Source: Pseudomonas lalkuanensis
GTDB taxonomy: Bacteria; Pseudomonadota; Gammaproteobacteria; Pseudomonadales; Pseudomonadaceae
Assembly: GCF_008807375.1 (NCBI RefSeq)
Contig: NZ_CP043311.1
Span: forward strand, 1,716,001 to 1,780,000
Direction: 5' to 3'
Length of the DNA: 64,000 nucleotides
Made by a program: the position numbers and the translations under genes. Positions 9,095 to 17,589 of this stretch are shown here, one piece after another (the stretch's first letter is position 1; each line of letters opens with the position of its first letter). Under the pieces are notes generated by a model, which had not been told where the DNA came from, did no database searches, and saw only the letters and a list, made by a program, of their open reading frames with translations.

Positions 9095-10189
9095 TCATTT
9101 GCCGGTCTTGACCGCATTCCAGGTGCGGGTGATCAGGCGCATGGCCTTCTGCGGCTGGGTTTTCTGGGTGAAGAGGCGGGCACGGGTGGCGTCGTCGGGG
9201 TAGATTGCCGGATCGTTGCGCACCTCGGCCGAAATCAGGGGCGTGGCGGCCTGGTTGCTGTTGGCGTAGCGGATGTAGTCGGTGACCTGGGCGATCACCT
9301 TGGGCTGCAGCATGAATTCGATGAACTTGTGGGCGTTCTCCACGTGCGGCGCGTCCTTGGGGATGTAGAAGTCATCGAACCAGATCAGCGAACCTTCCTT
9401 GGGAATGAAGTAATCCAGCTTCACCTTGGCGCCGGCCTCGGTGGCGCGGGCCTGGGCGGTGGCGTAGTCGCCGGACCAGGTCATGGCGATGCACTGGTCG
9501 CCGTTGGCCAGTCCATTGAGGTAGCTCATGGAGTCGAACTTGCGGATGTAGGGGCGCACCTTCATCAGCAGGTCCTGGGCGGCCTTGAGGTCTTCGGGGG
9601 CGGCGCTGTTCGGGTCGCGACCGAGATAGGCCAGCGCCAGCGGCAGCACATCGGTGGGCGAATCGATCAGGGTCACGCCGCAGTCGGCGAAACGTGAAAC
9701 CACCTCGGGGTCGAAGACCATCGCCAGGGAGCCGATAGGCGCGTCCGGCATGCGCGCCTTGATCATGTCGACGTTGTAGGTGATGCCGTTGCTGCCCCAG
9801 GTGTAAGGCGCCGAGTAGGTCACGCCCGGGTCGAAGTGCTCCAGGCTGGCCAGCACCTGCGGGTCCAGGTTGCCCCAGCTGGGCAGGCGGTTCTTGTCCA
9901 GCGGTTGGAAGACCCCGGCTTTCAGCAACGGCGGCACCAGGGCGGCATTGAGCACCACCAGGTCGTAGCCGGAACGGCCCGGCAGCAGCTTGCCCTGGAC
10001 CGTTTCGTAGGAGTCGAAGGTGTCGTAGACCACCTTGATTCCGGTGGCCTTCTCGAAATCGGCGAGGGTGTGTTCGCCGATGTAGTCCGACCAGTTGTAC
10101 AGGCGCAGGGTGTTGCCATCGTCCGCCGGACTGAGGGCCGGCATCAGGATCAGTGTTGCGCTGAAGGCTGCAGCCAGGGTCTTGCGCAT
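9095..10189 (-). CDS. Polyamine-type ABC transporter periplasmic binding protein (PotF/SpuD-like)
   Basis: A 364-residue secreted protein with a Sec signal peptide ([19 protein letters not shown]...) and a mature start near [19 protein letters not shown], the hallmark N-terminus of PotD/PotF/SpuD proteins. Other family segments are [13 protein letters not shown] and the late [13 protein letters not shown]. It should bind putrescine, spermidine or a related cation. No permease or ATPase genes accompany it here, so it either feeds transporter parts encoded elsewhere or has a sensory role. It precedes the aminotransferase gene by 31 bp and is divergent from the TetR gene. Confidence 0.9.
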   Translation of the reverse strand: MRKTLAAAFSATLILMPALSPADDGNTLRLYNWSDYIGEHTLADFEKATGIKVVYDTFDSYETVQGKLLPGRSGYDLVVLNAALVPPLLKAGVFQPLDKNRLPSWGNLDPQVLASLEHFDPGVTYSAPYTWGSNGITYNVDMIKARMPDAPIGSLAMVFDPEVVSRFADCGVTLIDSPTDVLPLALAYLGRDPNSAAPEDLKAAQDLLMKVRPYIRKFDSMSYLNGLANGDQCIAMTWSGDYATAQARATEAGAKVKLDYFIPKEGSLIWFDDFYIPKDAPHVENAHKFIEFMLQPKVIAQVTDYIRYANSNQAATPLISAEVRNDPAIYPDDATRARLFTQKTQPQKAMRLITRTWNAVKTGK

Positions 10190-10303
10190 GTCGGTTCACC
10201 TCTACTTGTTGTTATCGCGTCACCTTGCTGCCTACTGTGTTCCCCTCGCCGTCCCGCGGCCATAACCCGAACGGGTAGGTGGCGTGCCTCGGGATCCTGT
10301 ACA

Positions 10304-10327
10304 GTCGTTCAGAACTGCCTGAACGAC
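10304..10327. promoter_or_regulatory. Operator-like dyad upstream of the TetR gene
   Basis: GTCGTTCAG (10304-10312) and CTGAACGAC (10319-10327) are perfect 9-bp arms with a 6-base spacer, ending 16 bases before the TetR-family start codon. A -10-like TACAGT at 10299-10304 directly abuts it. Its size and place fit autorepression by the TetR-type protein; control of the divergent binding-protein gene is also possible. Confidence 0.7.
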
Positions 10328-10343
10328 CACAGGAGCTGTCGGC

Positions 10344-10994
10344 ATGACAACCCAGGATGTGCGCTACTCCCGGCTGGACCCCGAGCTGCGCAAGGCCCAC
10401 CTGATCGAAGCGACCCTCACCTGCCTCAAACGGCACGGCTTCCAGGGGGCGTCCATCCGCAAAATCTGCGCCGAAGCCGGTGTTTCCGTGGGGCTGATCA
10501 ACCATCACTACGCGAGCAAGGACGAACTGGTGGCAGAGGCTTACCTGGCCGTGACCGGGCGGGTGATGAAGCTCCTGAGCGATGCCATCGACGCGGCACC
10601 GCCGGGCCCGCGGGCGCGGCTGTCGGCGTTCTTCCAGGCGTCGTTCTGCGCCGAACTGCTGGACCCGCAGCTGCTGGATGCCTGGCTGGCCTTCTGGGGC
10701 GCGGTGAAGACCGCCCAGTCCATCAACCAGGCCCACGACCATTCCTATGGCGAGTACCGCGCCATCCTCGTCAAGGTGCTCACCGAACTGGCGGCGGAGG
10801 AAGGCTGGCAGGGTTTCGACGCGGAGCTCGCCGCCATCAGCCTGAGCGCGCTACTGGACGGCCTCTGGCTGGAGTCCGGGCTGAATCCGCAGACCTTCAC
10901 CCCGGAGCAGGGCGTGCAGATCTGCGAGGCCTGGGTGGATGGTCTCGAGGCGGGCGGGGTTCGGCGCTTCCTGCGTCCTGTCGGGGGCTGTTGA
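10344..10994 (+). CDS. TetR/AcrR-family transcriptional regulator (BetI-like)
   Basis: A 216-residue repressor. The N-terminal TetR helix-turn-helix is evident (IRKICAEAGVSVGLINHHYA, residues about 34-53), preceded by the characteristic helix LIEATLTCLKRHGF. The all-helical C-terminal ligand domain resembles the BetI/TetR_C_6 subgroup (ALLDGLWLESGL near the end). BetI itself senses choline; here the ligand is unknown. It is divergent from the polyamine-type binding protein gene and lies 83 bp before aruR, so it could govern either the aminotransferase unit or the aru genes. Confidence 0.88.
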   Translation: MTTQDVRYSRLDPELRKAHLIEATLTCLKRHGFQGASIRKICAEAGVSVGLINHHYASKDELVAEAYLAVTGRVMKLLSDAIDAAPPGPRARLSAFFQASFCAELLDPQLLDAWLAFWGAVKTAQSINQAHDHSYGEYRAILVKVLTELAAEEGWQGFDAELAAISLSALLDGLWLESGLNPQTFTPEQGVQICEAWVDGLEAGGVRRFLRPVGGC

Positions 10995-11077
10995 TCGGTC
11001 GTTCAACCGGCGATAACCTCCAGCCACTCCAACAATAAGAGCGCCCCGCCAATGTGCGGAGGCGGAGGGCAATTGCA

Positions 11078-11794
11078 ATGGCTCCCAGTGTGCTGATCGT
11101 CGACGACGATCCGCTGATCCGTGAACTGCTCCAGTCCTACCTGGCCCAGGAGGGCTACCAGGTGCGTTGCGCCAGTACGGCCGAACAGGCCGAAGCCTGC
11201 CTGGCGGAAAGCCCGGTGGACCTGGTGATGCTCGACATCCGCCTGCCCGGCAAGGACGGCCTGACCCTTACCCGCGAACTGCGGGTGCGCTCCGAGGTCG
11301 GCATCATCCTCATCACCGGCCGCAACGACGAAGTCGACCGCATCGTCGGCCTTGAATGCGGCGCCGACGATTACGTGGTCAAGCCGCTGAACCCCCGCGA
11401 ACTGGTCTCCCGCGCCAAGAACCTGGTGCGCCGGGTGCGCCATGCCCAGCAACCGGCCGTCGCAGCCCCCGCCACCCAGCTCAAGCGTTTCGCCGGCTGG
11501 ATGCTGGACAACGACCGCCGCCGCCTGATCGATCAGGATGGCAGCGAAACCCTGCTCACCCATGGCGAGTTCCAACTGCTCAGCGTCTTCCTGCGCAACG
11601 CCGGACATACCCTCAGCCGCGACCAGTTGATGGACCAGATCCGCAACCGCGAATGGCTGCCCAACGACCGCTCCATCGACGTGCTGGTCGGGCGCCTGCG
11701 CCGAAAGCTTCGCGACGATCCGGCCGAACCGCAGCTGATCATCACCATCCACGGCGCGGGCTACCTGTTCACCTCCACGGCCAGCGCCGCCTGA
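11078..11794 (+). CDS. aruR: OmpR/PhoB-family response regulator, AruR-like
   Basis: A 238-residue protein with an N-terminal receiver (acidic pair in LIVDDDP, phosphoacceptor Asp53 in VMLDIRLPG, conserved Lys in DYVVKPL) and a C-terminal winged helix (about residues 135-230, ending in RLRRKLRDDP and TIHGAGYLF). The ATG at 11078 has GGAGGG at 11064-11069. It is the first gene of a three-gene set with a periplasmic binding protein and a hybrid kinase, upstream of aruI and aruH. In P. aeruginosa the AruRS system controls the arginine transaminase pathway, and the gene order here matches that cluster. Confidence 0.85.
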   Translation: MAPSVLIVDDDPLIRELLQSYLAQEGYQVRCASTAEQAEACLAESPVDLVMLDIRLPGKDGLTLTRELRVRSEVGIILITGRNDEVDRIVGLECGADDYVVKPLNPRELVSRAKNLVRRVRHAQQPAVAAPATQLKRFAGWMLDNDRRRLIDQDGSETLLTHGEFQLLSVFLRNAGHTLSRDQLMDQIRNREWLPNDRSIDVLVGRLRRKLRDDPAEPQLIITIHGAGYLFTSTASAA

Positions 11795-11798
11795 ACCC

Positions 11799-12572
11799 AT
11801 GGCGCGCGCCTGGCTGCTGGCCGTCCTCCTGTCCTGCGGTGCCGCCCAGGCCGCGCCTGCGGTGCGCTACTGCGATTACCCGGTCTATCCGCCGATTTCC
11901 TGGAGTGACGGCAAGCAGGTACGCGGCCTGGCGCCGACCGTGGTCAAGGCGGTGTTCGCCAGCCTCGGCCTGGACGTGGAGGTGGTGGTGCTGGGCAACT
12001 GGAAGCGCTGCCTGATGGATGCCGCGCAGGGGCGGGTGGACGTGGTGCTGGCCTACCGCACGCCCGAACGCGAGGCCACGCTGGCCTTCGCCGAAATGCC
12101 GGTGCTGCGCGAGGAGGTGGCGGTGTTCTACAACCGCCAGCGCCCGCTCCAGGTGGACAAGTTGGAGGACCTCAAGCGTTATCGCGGCGGCCTGTTGTTC
12201 GGTGAAAGCTATGGCGACGCCTTCGACCAGATCGTCGCCCGCGCCGGCAATATCGAGTGGGTTTCCGACAGCAGGCAGAACTTCGGCAAGCTGATCCGCG
12301 GGCGCATCGATTTCATCCCCTACGAGCGGCGTACCGGCCTGCTGTACATCGAACACCTGCCCGGCGGCGGCGACCTCCGCGCGTTGCCCCTGACCCTGGC
12401 CGTCGACCACCTGCGCCTGGCGGTGTCCCGGCATTCGCCTCTTGCCGCACGCATGGCGGAGATCGACGCCGAGTTGCAGCGCCTGACAAACAGCGGCGAG
12501 ATCGAGCGCTGGCTGGCCGAGAGCGAAGCCACCTATCGCGACATGATCGTTCAGCCGGAGTCCAGGCCATGA
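11799..12572 (+). CDS. Family-3 periplasmic solute-binding protein in the aruRS operon
   Basis: A 257-residue exported protein with a signal peptide ([18 protein letters not shown], cleavage near residue 18). The mature part has a SBP_bac_3 pattern: [20 protein letters not shown] at the start, then [17 protein letters not shown]. It starts 4 bp after aruR and its TGA overlaps the ATG of the kinase (ATGA), which implies translational coupling. No transporter subunits are adjacent. The likely role is to bind an extracellular amino acid such as arginine and present it to the sensor kinase; this is inference from context. Confidence 0.82.
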   Translation: MARAWLLAVLLSCGAAQAAPAVRYCDYPVYPPISWSDGKQVRGLAPTVVKAVFASLGLDVEVVVLGNWKRCLMDAAQGRVDVVLAYRTPEREATLAFAEMPVLREEVAVFYNRQRPLQVDKLEDLKRYRGGLLFGESYGDAFDQIVARAGNIEWVSDSRQNFGKLIRGRIDFIPYERRTGLLYIEHLPGGGDLRALPLTLAVDHLRLAVSRHSPLAARMAEIDAELQRLTNSGEIERWLAESEATYRDMIVQPESRP

Positions 12573-14815
12573 CCGCATCGAAACCTGCCAGTGGCCTGTT
12601 GCGCCGGCTGTTGCTGTTCATCCTGCTGTTCAGCCTGTGCTTCACCTTCGTCGCCAGCGCGGTGCAGTTGCACCTGGAATACCGCCGCGAGATGCGCGAC
12701 ATCGAGGCGCGACTGGAACTGATCCGCGTCGGCTACCTGGCCAGCTTCGAACGCAGCCTCTGGGACCTCAACCAGGAGCAACTGAAGATGCAGCTGCGCG
12801 GCCTGGCGGACTTCCCCGACATTGCCCGAGTGCGCCTGACCAGTGCCGATTTCGACCTGCAGGAAGGTGTCGGCGACCCCGCAGGTCCGCTGCGACGCGC
12901 GAGCTTTCCACTCTCCTACCAACCGCCCGGCGGTGAACGGCGCCAGCTCGGCGAACTGGAAGTCGTCGTCGACCTCGGTGCTGTCCATCAGCGCCTCTAT
13001 GCCACCGGTCTTACCAGCCTCCTGTGGATGGGGATCTTCCTCTGCGGCCTCGCCGTGGCGCTTTCCGGGCTGTTCCACCGCCTGGTCACCCGTCACCTGC
13101 AGGTGATGGCCGACTTCGCCCGCCGGGTCGGCGCTGGCGACTGGTACGAGGCGTTGCGCCTCGATCGCCGGCCCGGCCGTGGCGCCGATGAGATCGACAC
13201 GGTGGCCCAGGCCCTGGATGACATGCGCCGGGCCATCCTCGACGACATCCAGCGTCGCGAGGAAGACCGCGCCGCCCTGCAAGGCATGGTGGAGCGACGT
13301 ACCGCCAGCTTGCAGCGGGCCAAGGAGGACGCTGAGGCCGCGAACCTGGCCAAGTCGCGTTTCCTCGCCACCATGAGCCATGAGATCCGCACGCCGCTCA
13401 ACGGCATCCTCGGCATGGCCGAACTGCTGCGGGGGGCATCGCTCGACGAGCGCGACGGCAAGCGCCTGGAGGCCTTGCACAAGGCCGCCGAGGGCTTGCT
13501 GACGATCCTCAACGAGGTGCTCTATTTCGCTCGCCTGGAAGAAGGGGAGGGCCGGCCCGAACGGATCGACTTCTCCCTGCCGGCGCTGTTGGATCAGGTA
13601 CTGACCCTGCTGGAACCGCGGGCCAGCGCCAACGGCACCGTCCTGCGTACGCGCATCGACTCCCGGGTGCAGGGCCGCTGCCACGGAGCCGAGCAATTCC
13701 TGCGTCAGGTGCTGAGCAACCTGCTGGCCAACGCGGTGAAATTCACTGAAGAAGGAGAAATCCTCGTCGAAGTGCAATTGCTGGAATCCCGGGAGGCGGG
13801 GCAGCGCCTGCGCATCAGCGTCACCGACGACGGGATCGGCATCGCCCCGGAAATGCAGGCGAAGATCTTCGAGCGCTTCACCCAGGCCAGCGAAGCCGTG
13901 GCTCAGCGCTACGGCGGAACCGGCCTGGGGCTGGCCATCAGCAAGCGTCTGGTGGAGCTGATGGGTGGGCGGATCGGCGTCGAAAGCGTGGAAGGCGAGG
14001 GCAGTTGCTTCTGGTTCGAGCTGGAGCTGGCTGCCGCGCGAAACCAGGCCGTCGCCCCGAACGTCGTATCGCAGCTAGAGCCACTGGATGTCCTGGTGGT
14101 GGAGGACGTTGCACTCAACCGCGAGGTGGTGTCCGGGCTGCTGGAGCGCGACGGCCATCGGGTCACCCTGGCCGAAGACGCCGAGCCGGCCCTGCACCTG
14201 TGCCGGCAGCGGCCCTTCGACCTGATCCTGCTCGACCTGCACCTTCCCGGCATGTCCGGCACCGACCTGTGCCGGCTGATCCGTGCCGATGAACAAGGCG
14301 CCAACCGCAGTAGCCGCATCCTTGCCTTCACCGCCAGCCTGCAGCCGGCGCTGGTGCGCAGTTGCCTGGATGCCGGCATGCAAGGTGCGCTGGCCAAACC
14401 GCTGAAGCTCGATGACCTGCGCCGGGCGCTGGCCGGGCGCGGGGTGACGCAGGATGGCGATGGCGCGGCCGAATTGCTGGACCGGCAACTGCTGGATACC
14501 CATCGTGGCCTGCTCGGCGAGCAGAAGGTCCAGGGGCTGCTGGTCATGTTGCGGCGCATGCTCGACGAGCAACGTGCGGGCCTGCTGGAGGCCCTGGCCG
14601 CCCAGGACTGCGCCGAAGTCGGGCACCTCTCCCACCGCCTCGCGGGCAGCAGCGAATCCCTTGGCCTGCGGGCCCTGGCCGCGTGTCTGCGGGAGCTTGA
14701 GACCCTGGCGCTGGCCGGGGATGCCAATGCCTTGCAGGCGCTGAAGCCGCGTCTGGAAGAGCTGCTGGTACGCTCGACGGCGCTGCTGGACGCACAGCTG
14801 CAAGGCGCTTCGTAA
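12569..14815 (+). CDS. aruS: Hybrid sensor histidine kinase, AruS-like
   Basis: A 748-residue inner-membrane kinase. A first TM helix lies at about residues 10-35, then a periplasmic domain of about 110 residues, a second TM (about 148-172) and HAMP. A coiled coil leads to HisKA with phosphoacceptor His271 ([11 protein letters not shown]). HATPase_c follows ([19 protein letters not shown]), then a receiver (Asp556 in [11 protein letters not shown]) and a C-terminal Hpt domain (His689 in [12 protein letters not shown]). This gives a complete His-Asp-His relay before AruR. The start is fixed by the ATGA overlap with the binding-protein gene. The frame opens further upstream but only as a shadow of that gene. 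Confidence 0.88.
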   Translation: MTASKPASGLLRRLLLFILLFSLCFTFVASAVQLHLEYRREMRDIEARLELIRVGYLASFERSLWDLNQEQLKMQLRGLADFPDIARVRLTSADFDLQEGVGDPAGPLRRASFPLSYQPPGGERRQLGELEVVVDLGAVHQRLYATGLTSLLWMGIFLCGLAVALSGLFHRLVTRHLQVMADFARRVGAGDWYEALRLDRRPGRGADEIDTVAQALDDMRRAILDDIQRREEDRAALQGMVERRTASLQRAKEDAEAANLAKSRFLATMSHEIRTPLNGILGMAELLRGASLDERDGKRLEALHKAAEGLLTILNEVLYFARLEEGEGRPERIDFSLPALLDQVLTLLEPRASANGTVLRTRIDSRVQGRCHGAEQFLRQVLSNLLANAVKFTEEGEILVEVQLLESREAGQRLRISVTDDGIGIAPEMQAKIFERFTQASEAVAQRYGGTGLGLAISKRLVELMGGRIGVESVEGEGSCFWFELELAAARNQAVAPNVVSQLEPLDVLVVEDVALNREVVSGLLERDGHRVTLAEDAEPALHLCRQRPFDLILLDLHLPGMSGTDLCRLIRADEQGANRSSRILAFTASLQPALVRSCLDAGMQGALAKPLKLDDLRRALAGRGVTQDGDGAAELLDRQLLDTHRGLLGEQKVQGLLVMLRRMLDEQRAGLLEALAAQDCAEVGHLSHRLAGSSESLGLRALAACLRELETLALAGDANALQALKPRLEELLVRSTALLDAQLQGAS

Positions 14816-14831
14816 GAGTCGAACAAATTCC

Positions 14832-14880
14832 TTACGACTTTTTACAACTTCGATCCCCACGTACAACGGGGTCTTACAAG
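14832..14880. promoter_or_regulatory. Direct-repeat cluster upstream of the permease, candidate AruR site
   Basis: TTACGAC (14832) and TTACAAC (14842) are spaced exactly 10 bases, the pattern of OmpR-family binding sites. Related GTACAAC (14861) and TTACAAG (14874) follow. The CCCC/GGGG arms around 14854-14871 could also pair. The cluster lies just after aruS and before the permease leader. Confidence 0.4.
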
Positions 14881-14901
14881 TCCTTCCAATAATCGGTCCG
14901 A

Positions 14902-14918
14902 ACCGCGTCCAACGCGGT
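14902..14918. promoter_or_regulatory. Inverted repeat in the permease leader region
   Basis: ACCGCGT (14902-14908) and ACGCGGT (14912-14918) form a perfect 7-bp stem with a three-base loop, 27 bases before the short leader ORF. It could be an RNA hairpin in the leader or a small operator. Confidence 0.4.
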
Positions 14919-14945
14919 CCTCGTGGCCTATTGGAGACAAGAATA

Positions 14946-15002
14946 ATGACCCGCAAAGCCCACCTGTCCCGCCACCTCCTTTCGGAGGTGCGTCATGTCT
15001 GA
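14946..15002 (+). CDS. Putative 18-residue leader peptide before the amino acid permease
   Basis: ATG at 14946 opens an 18-codon frame, MTRKAHLSRHLLSEVRHV, ending at TGA 15000-15002, five codons' worth of bases past nothing and just inside the permease: the leader stop overlaps the permease start region (ATG at 14995) in a different frame. It is preceded by TTGGAGACAAGAATA, a good ribosome site. Seven of 18 residues are basic (three Arg, three His, one Lys), which is striking in front of a permease of the arginine cluster. The ORF spans the hairpin that contains the permease ribosome site, so its translation would open that hairpin. Too short for certainty. Confidence 0.5.
   Translation: MTRKAHLSRHLLSEVRHV
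14973..14990 (+). promoter_or_regulatory. Hairpin sequestering the permease Shine-Dalgarno site
   Basis: CACCTCC (14973-14979), loop TTTC, GGAGGTG (14984-14990). The 3' arm contains GGAGG, the only ribosome site for the ATG at 14995, so the folded form should block permease translation. The 18-codon leader ORF reads through the stem. Confidence 0.65.
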
Positions 15003-16392
15003 AGATCGCATACAACTCACCCGCGCGCTGAAAAGCCGTCACATCTTCATGCTCTCCCTCGGCGGCGTGATCGGCACCGGCCTGTTCATGGGCTCGGGCG
15101 TCACCATCAACCAGGGCGGCCCGGCCGGCGCCGTGCTGGCCTACCTGGTAGCCGGTGTGCTGATGTACCTGGTGATGGTCTGCCTGGGCGAACTCTCGGT
15201 GCAGATGCCGGTATCCGGCTCCTTCCAGGCCCACGCCACCCGTTACATCGGTCCGGGCACCGGCTTCATGATCGGCTGGGTGTACTGGATGAGCTGGGCC
15301 ACCACCGTCGGCCTGGAATTCACCGCCGCCGGCATGCTCATGACCCGCTGGTTCCCCGATGTGCCCATCTGGTACTGGTCGGCGCTGTTCGTGGTGGTGC
15401 TGTTCTCCCTCAACGGCCTGGCCACCCGCGCCTTCGGTGAAGCCGAGTACTGGTTCTCCGGCATCAAGGTCGCCGCCATCCTCGGCTTCATCATCGTCGG
15501 CCTGCTGGCGATCTTCGGCGTCCTGCCGCTGGCCAGTGGCGAACCGGCGCCCATGCTCTCCAACCTGATTGGCGACAGCCTGTTCCCCAACGGCCTTTCC
15601 GCCGTGTTCGCAGTCATGATGGCGGTGGTCTACGCCTTCCAGGGCTGCGAAATCATGGGCGTGGCCGCAGGTGAAACCGACCAGCCGGAAAAGAGCATCC
15701 CGCGCGCCGTGCGCAACGTCGTGTTCCGCGTGCTGATCTTCTATGTGCTCGCCATCGTCGTGCTGTCGGCCATCGTGCCCTGGCAGCAGGCCGGCCTGAT
15801 GGAAAGCCCCTTCGTCCAGGTGTTCGACATGGTGGGCATTCCCTTCGCCGCCGACCTGATGAACTTCGTCATCCTCACCGCCATCCTCTCGGTGGGTAAC
15901 TCCGGCCTCTATGCCTCCACCCGCATCCTCTGGGCCATGTCCAAGACCGGCATGGCGCCGCGCGGGCTGTCGACCCTGAGCAAGCGCGGCGTGCCCTTGC
16001 GTGCGCTTTGCATCACCCTGTGCTTCGCATTGCTGTCGCTGCTGACCAGCGTGGTGGCCGCCGACACGCTGTTCATGGTGCTGATGGCCATCAGCGGCAT
16101 GGCCGGCACCGTGACCTGGATCGTCATCGCCCTGGCCCAGTACCGCTTCCGCCGCGAGCACTACAAGGCCGGCGGCACCGTGAAGGACCTCAAGTATGCC
16201 GCGCCGCTGTACCCCTTCCTGCCGCTGGCCTGCATCCTGCTGTGCAGCTCGCTGTTCGTCTTCCTCGCCATGGATCCGACCCAGCGTCCCTCGCTCTACT
16301 GGGGCTTCGGTTTCGTCGGTGTCTGCTACGCCGCCTACTTCTTCCTGCAGTTCAAGCGCCAACGCGGTGTGATCGCCGCTCCAGCGGTGTGA
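14995..16392 (+). CDS. Amino acid permease, APC superfamily (AAT family), PA4981-like
   Basis: A 465-residue inner-membrane transporter with about 12 hydrophobic helices. The APC signature is at the N-terminus: SLGGVIGTGLFMGSG (unwound TM1) and GPAGAVLAYLVAG; the GELSVQMPVSGSF segment is typical of the AAT family (proton symporters such as AroP, LysP and GabP). Its place between aruS and the aruI/aruH genes suggests arginine or another basic amino acid as substrate; the sequence alone does not fix it. The ATG at 14995 follows GGAGG by six bases, but that site is inside a hairpin. A strong terminator follows. Confidence 0.9.
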   Translation: MSEDRIQLTRALKSRHIFMLSLGGVIGTGLFMGSGVTINQGGPAGAVLAYLVAGVLMYLVMVCLGELSVQMPVSGSFQAHATRYIGPGTGFMIGWVYWMSWATTVGLEFTAAGMLMTRWFPDVPIWYWSALFVVVLFSLNGLATRAFGEAEYWFSGIKVAAILGFIIVGLLAIFGVLPLASGEPAPMLSNLIGDSLFPNGLSAVFAVMMAVVYAFQGCEIMGVAAGETDQPEKSIPRAVRNVVFRVLIFYVLAIVVLSAIVPWQQAGLMESPFVQVFDMVGIPFAADLMNFVILTAILSVGNSGLYASTRILWAMSKTGMAPRGLSTLSKRGVPLRALCITLCFALLSLLTSVVAADTLFMVLMAISGMAGTVTWIVIALAQYRFRREHYKAGGTVKDLKYAAPLYPFLPLACILLCSSLFVFLAMDPTQRPSLYWGFGFVGVCYAAYFFLQFKRQRGVIAAPAV

Positions 16393-16778
16393 TTGCGTAG
16401 ACGGGGCACCGGCCTGCTTCGTTCTGCCAGGTCTCAGGTGCAACCAACGGCCTTCTCCCCCTTGGGAGAAGGCCGTTGGCGTTTCACGGGGCAGGACGCG
16501 AGCCTGATCGGCCAATCCATTCCTATCTGCGGGAGATAGGTGCCGGCTCTGCCTTGCAGGAATGGGGCGAGAAGGAGGCCCGTTCTGACTTGTTCGAAGA
16601 TGTAACAGCCCGTTCTTTCTACACCCCGCTTCAAAATAAAAATTCAATGAAAACAAATAGATATGTTCGTTATTGAGCGTTACATACCCCAAAAGGGCAG
16701 GATTGCCGCCTTCCTGAACACTCGTTTAGGATCTTTCCACGTTCTTCCTCACAGCAATACAACAAGACGAGGGTTCCC
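16393..16778. other. Intergenic region between permease and crotonase gene
   Basis: 386 bases without a gene. It holds the strong hairpin at 16444-16479, a smaller hairpin at 16522-16540 (CCTATCT, five-base loop, AGATAGG), and an AT-rich stretch at about 16615-16690 that contrasts with the GC-rich surroundings. A weak sigma-70-like pair (TTGCCG at 16703, TAGGAT at 16727, 18-base spacer) is the best promoter I can offer for the downstream genes. Confidence 0.5.
16444..16479 (+). terminator. Strong hairpin terminator after the permease
   Basis: A perfect 16-bp stem: CCAACGGCCTTCTCCC (16444-16459), loop CCTT, GGGAGAAGGCCGTTGG (16464-16479), followed by CGTTTC. It separates the aruRS-permease unit from the catabolic genes. 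Confidence 0.85.
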
Positions 16779-17561
16779 ATGACCACCTTGCTCAGCCGGG
16801 TCGATGGCGGCGTTGCCCGCATCACCCTGAACCGCCCCCAGCAGCGCAATGCACTGGACATCCCCACCCTGAACGGCCTGCTCGAACTGCTCGATGCCCA
16901 CGAGGCGGATCCTGCTGTGCGCGTGGTGATCCTGAGTGGTGAGGGGCGCAGCTTCTGTGCGGGCGCAGATCTCGCCGAGTGGGCCGAGGCCGAAGCCCGG
17001 GGTGAGCTGGAAACCTACGGCTGGACCGAAACCGCCCATGCCCTGATGAGCCGCCTGCACGGCCTGGCCAAGCCCACCATCGCCGCCGTCAACGGCACCG
17101 CGGTCGGCGCGGGGATGGACCTGGCGCTGTGCTGCGATTTCCGCATCGCGGCCGCCTCCGCGCGCTTCAAGGCCGGCTACACCGGCATGGCGTACTCCCC
17201 TGACGCCGGCGCCAGCTGGCACCTGCCGCGCCTGATCGGCGCCGAGCAGGCCAAGCGCCTGCTGTTCCTCGACGAACTCTGGGGCGCCGAGCGGGCGCTT
17301 TCCGTTGGCCTGGTGGGCGAGGTGTGCGCCGACGAGCAATTGCAGGCCGTTGCCGGTGAACTGGCTGCGCGCCTGGCTGCCGGCCCGACCTTCGCCTTCG
17401 CCCAGACCAAGGCCCTGATCCAGGGTGGCGCCAGCCGCAGTCTCGCCGAGCAACTGGCTGCGGAACAGGCTGCCGGACTGCTGTGCGGCCGCAGCGCGGA
17501 TGCCGCCGAGGCCCTGCGTGCCGTTGCCGAAAAGCGTGCCCCCCAATTCACCGGCCGCTGA
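16779..17561 (+). CDS. Enoyl-CoA hydratase/isomerase (crotonase family)
   Basis: A 260-residue crotonase-fold protein. The oxyanion-hole segments GRSFCAGADL and NGTAVGAGMDLAL are present. The two catalytic glutamates of classical enoyl-CoA hydratase (in GGCEL and QPE) are replaced: Asp in GAGMDL and Gly-Tyr in RFKAGYTG. The PDAGASWHLPRLIG segment resembles PaaG-type isomerases. So it is more likely an isomerase or other crotonase activity than a hydratase. It is the first gene of the run crotonase, acyl-CoA dehydrogenase, acyl-CoA synthetase, aruI, aruH; this order matches PA4980-PA4976 of P. aeruginosa. Confidence 0.88.
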   Translation: MTTLLSRVDGGVARITLNRPQQRNALDIPTLNGLLELLDAHEADPAVRVVILSGEGRSFCAGADLAEWAEAEARGELETYGWTETAHALMSRLHGLAKPTIAAVNGTAVGAGMDLALCCDFRIAAASARFKAGYTGMAYSPDAGASWHLPRLIGAEQAKRLLFLDELWGAERALSVGLVGEVCADEQLQAVAGELAARLAAGPTFAFAQTKALIQGGASRSLAEQLAAEQAAGLLCGRSADAAEALRAVAEKRAPQFTGR

Positions 17562-17589
17562 TGCGCCGAACTCGACAGAGGACAGAGCA

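Noticed and set aside
14842..16692. Minus-strand frame of 616 residues, rich in His, Asp and Gly
   Set aside because: Antisense to the permease; composition is what a reversed membrane-protein gene gives. No domain seen.
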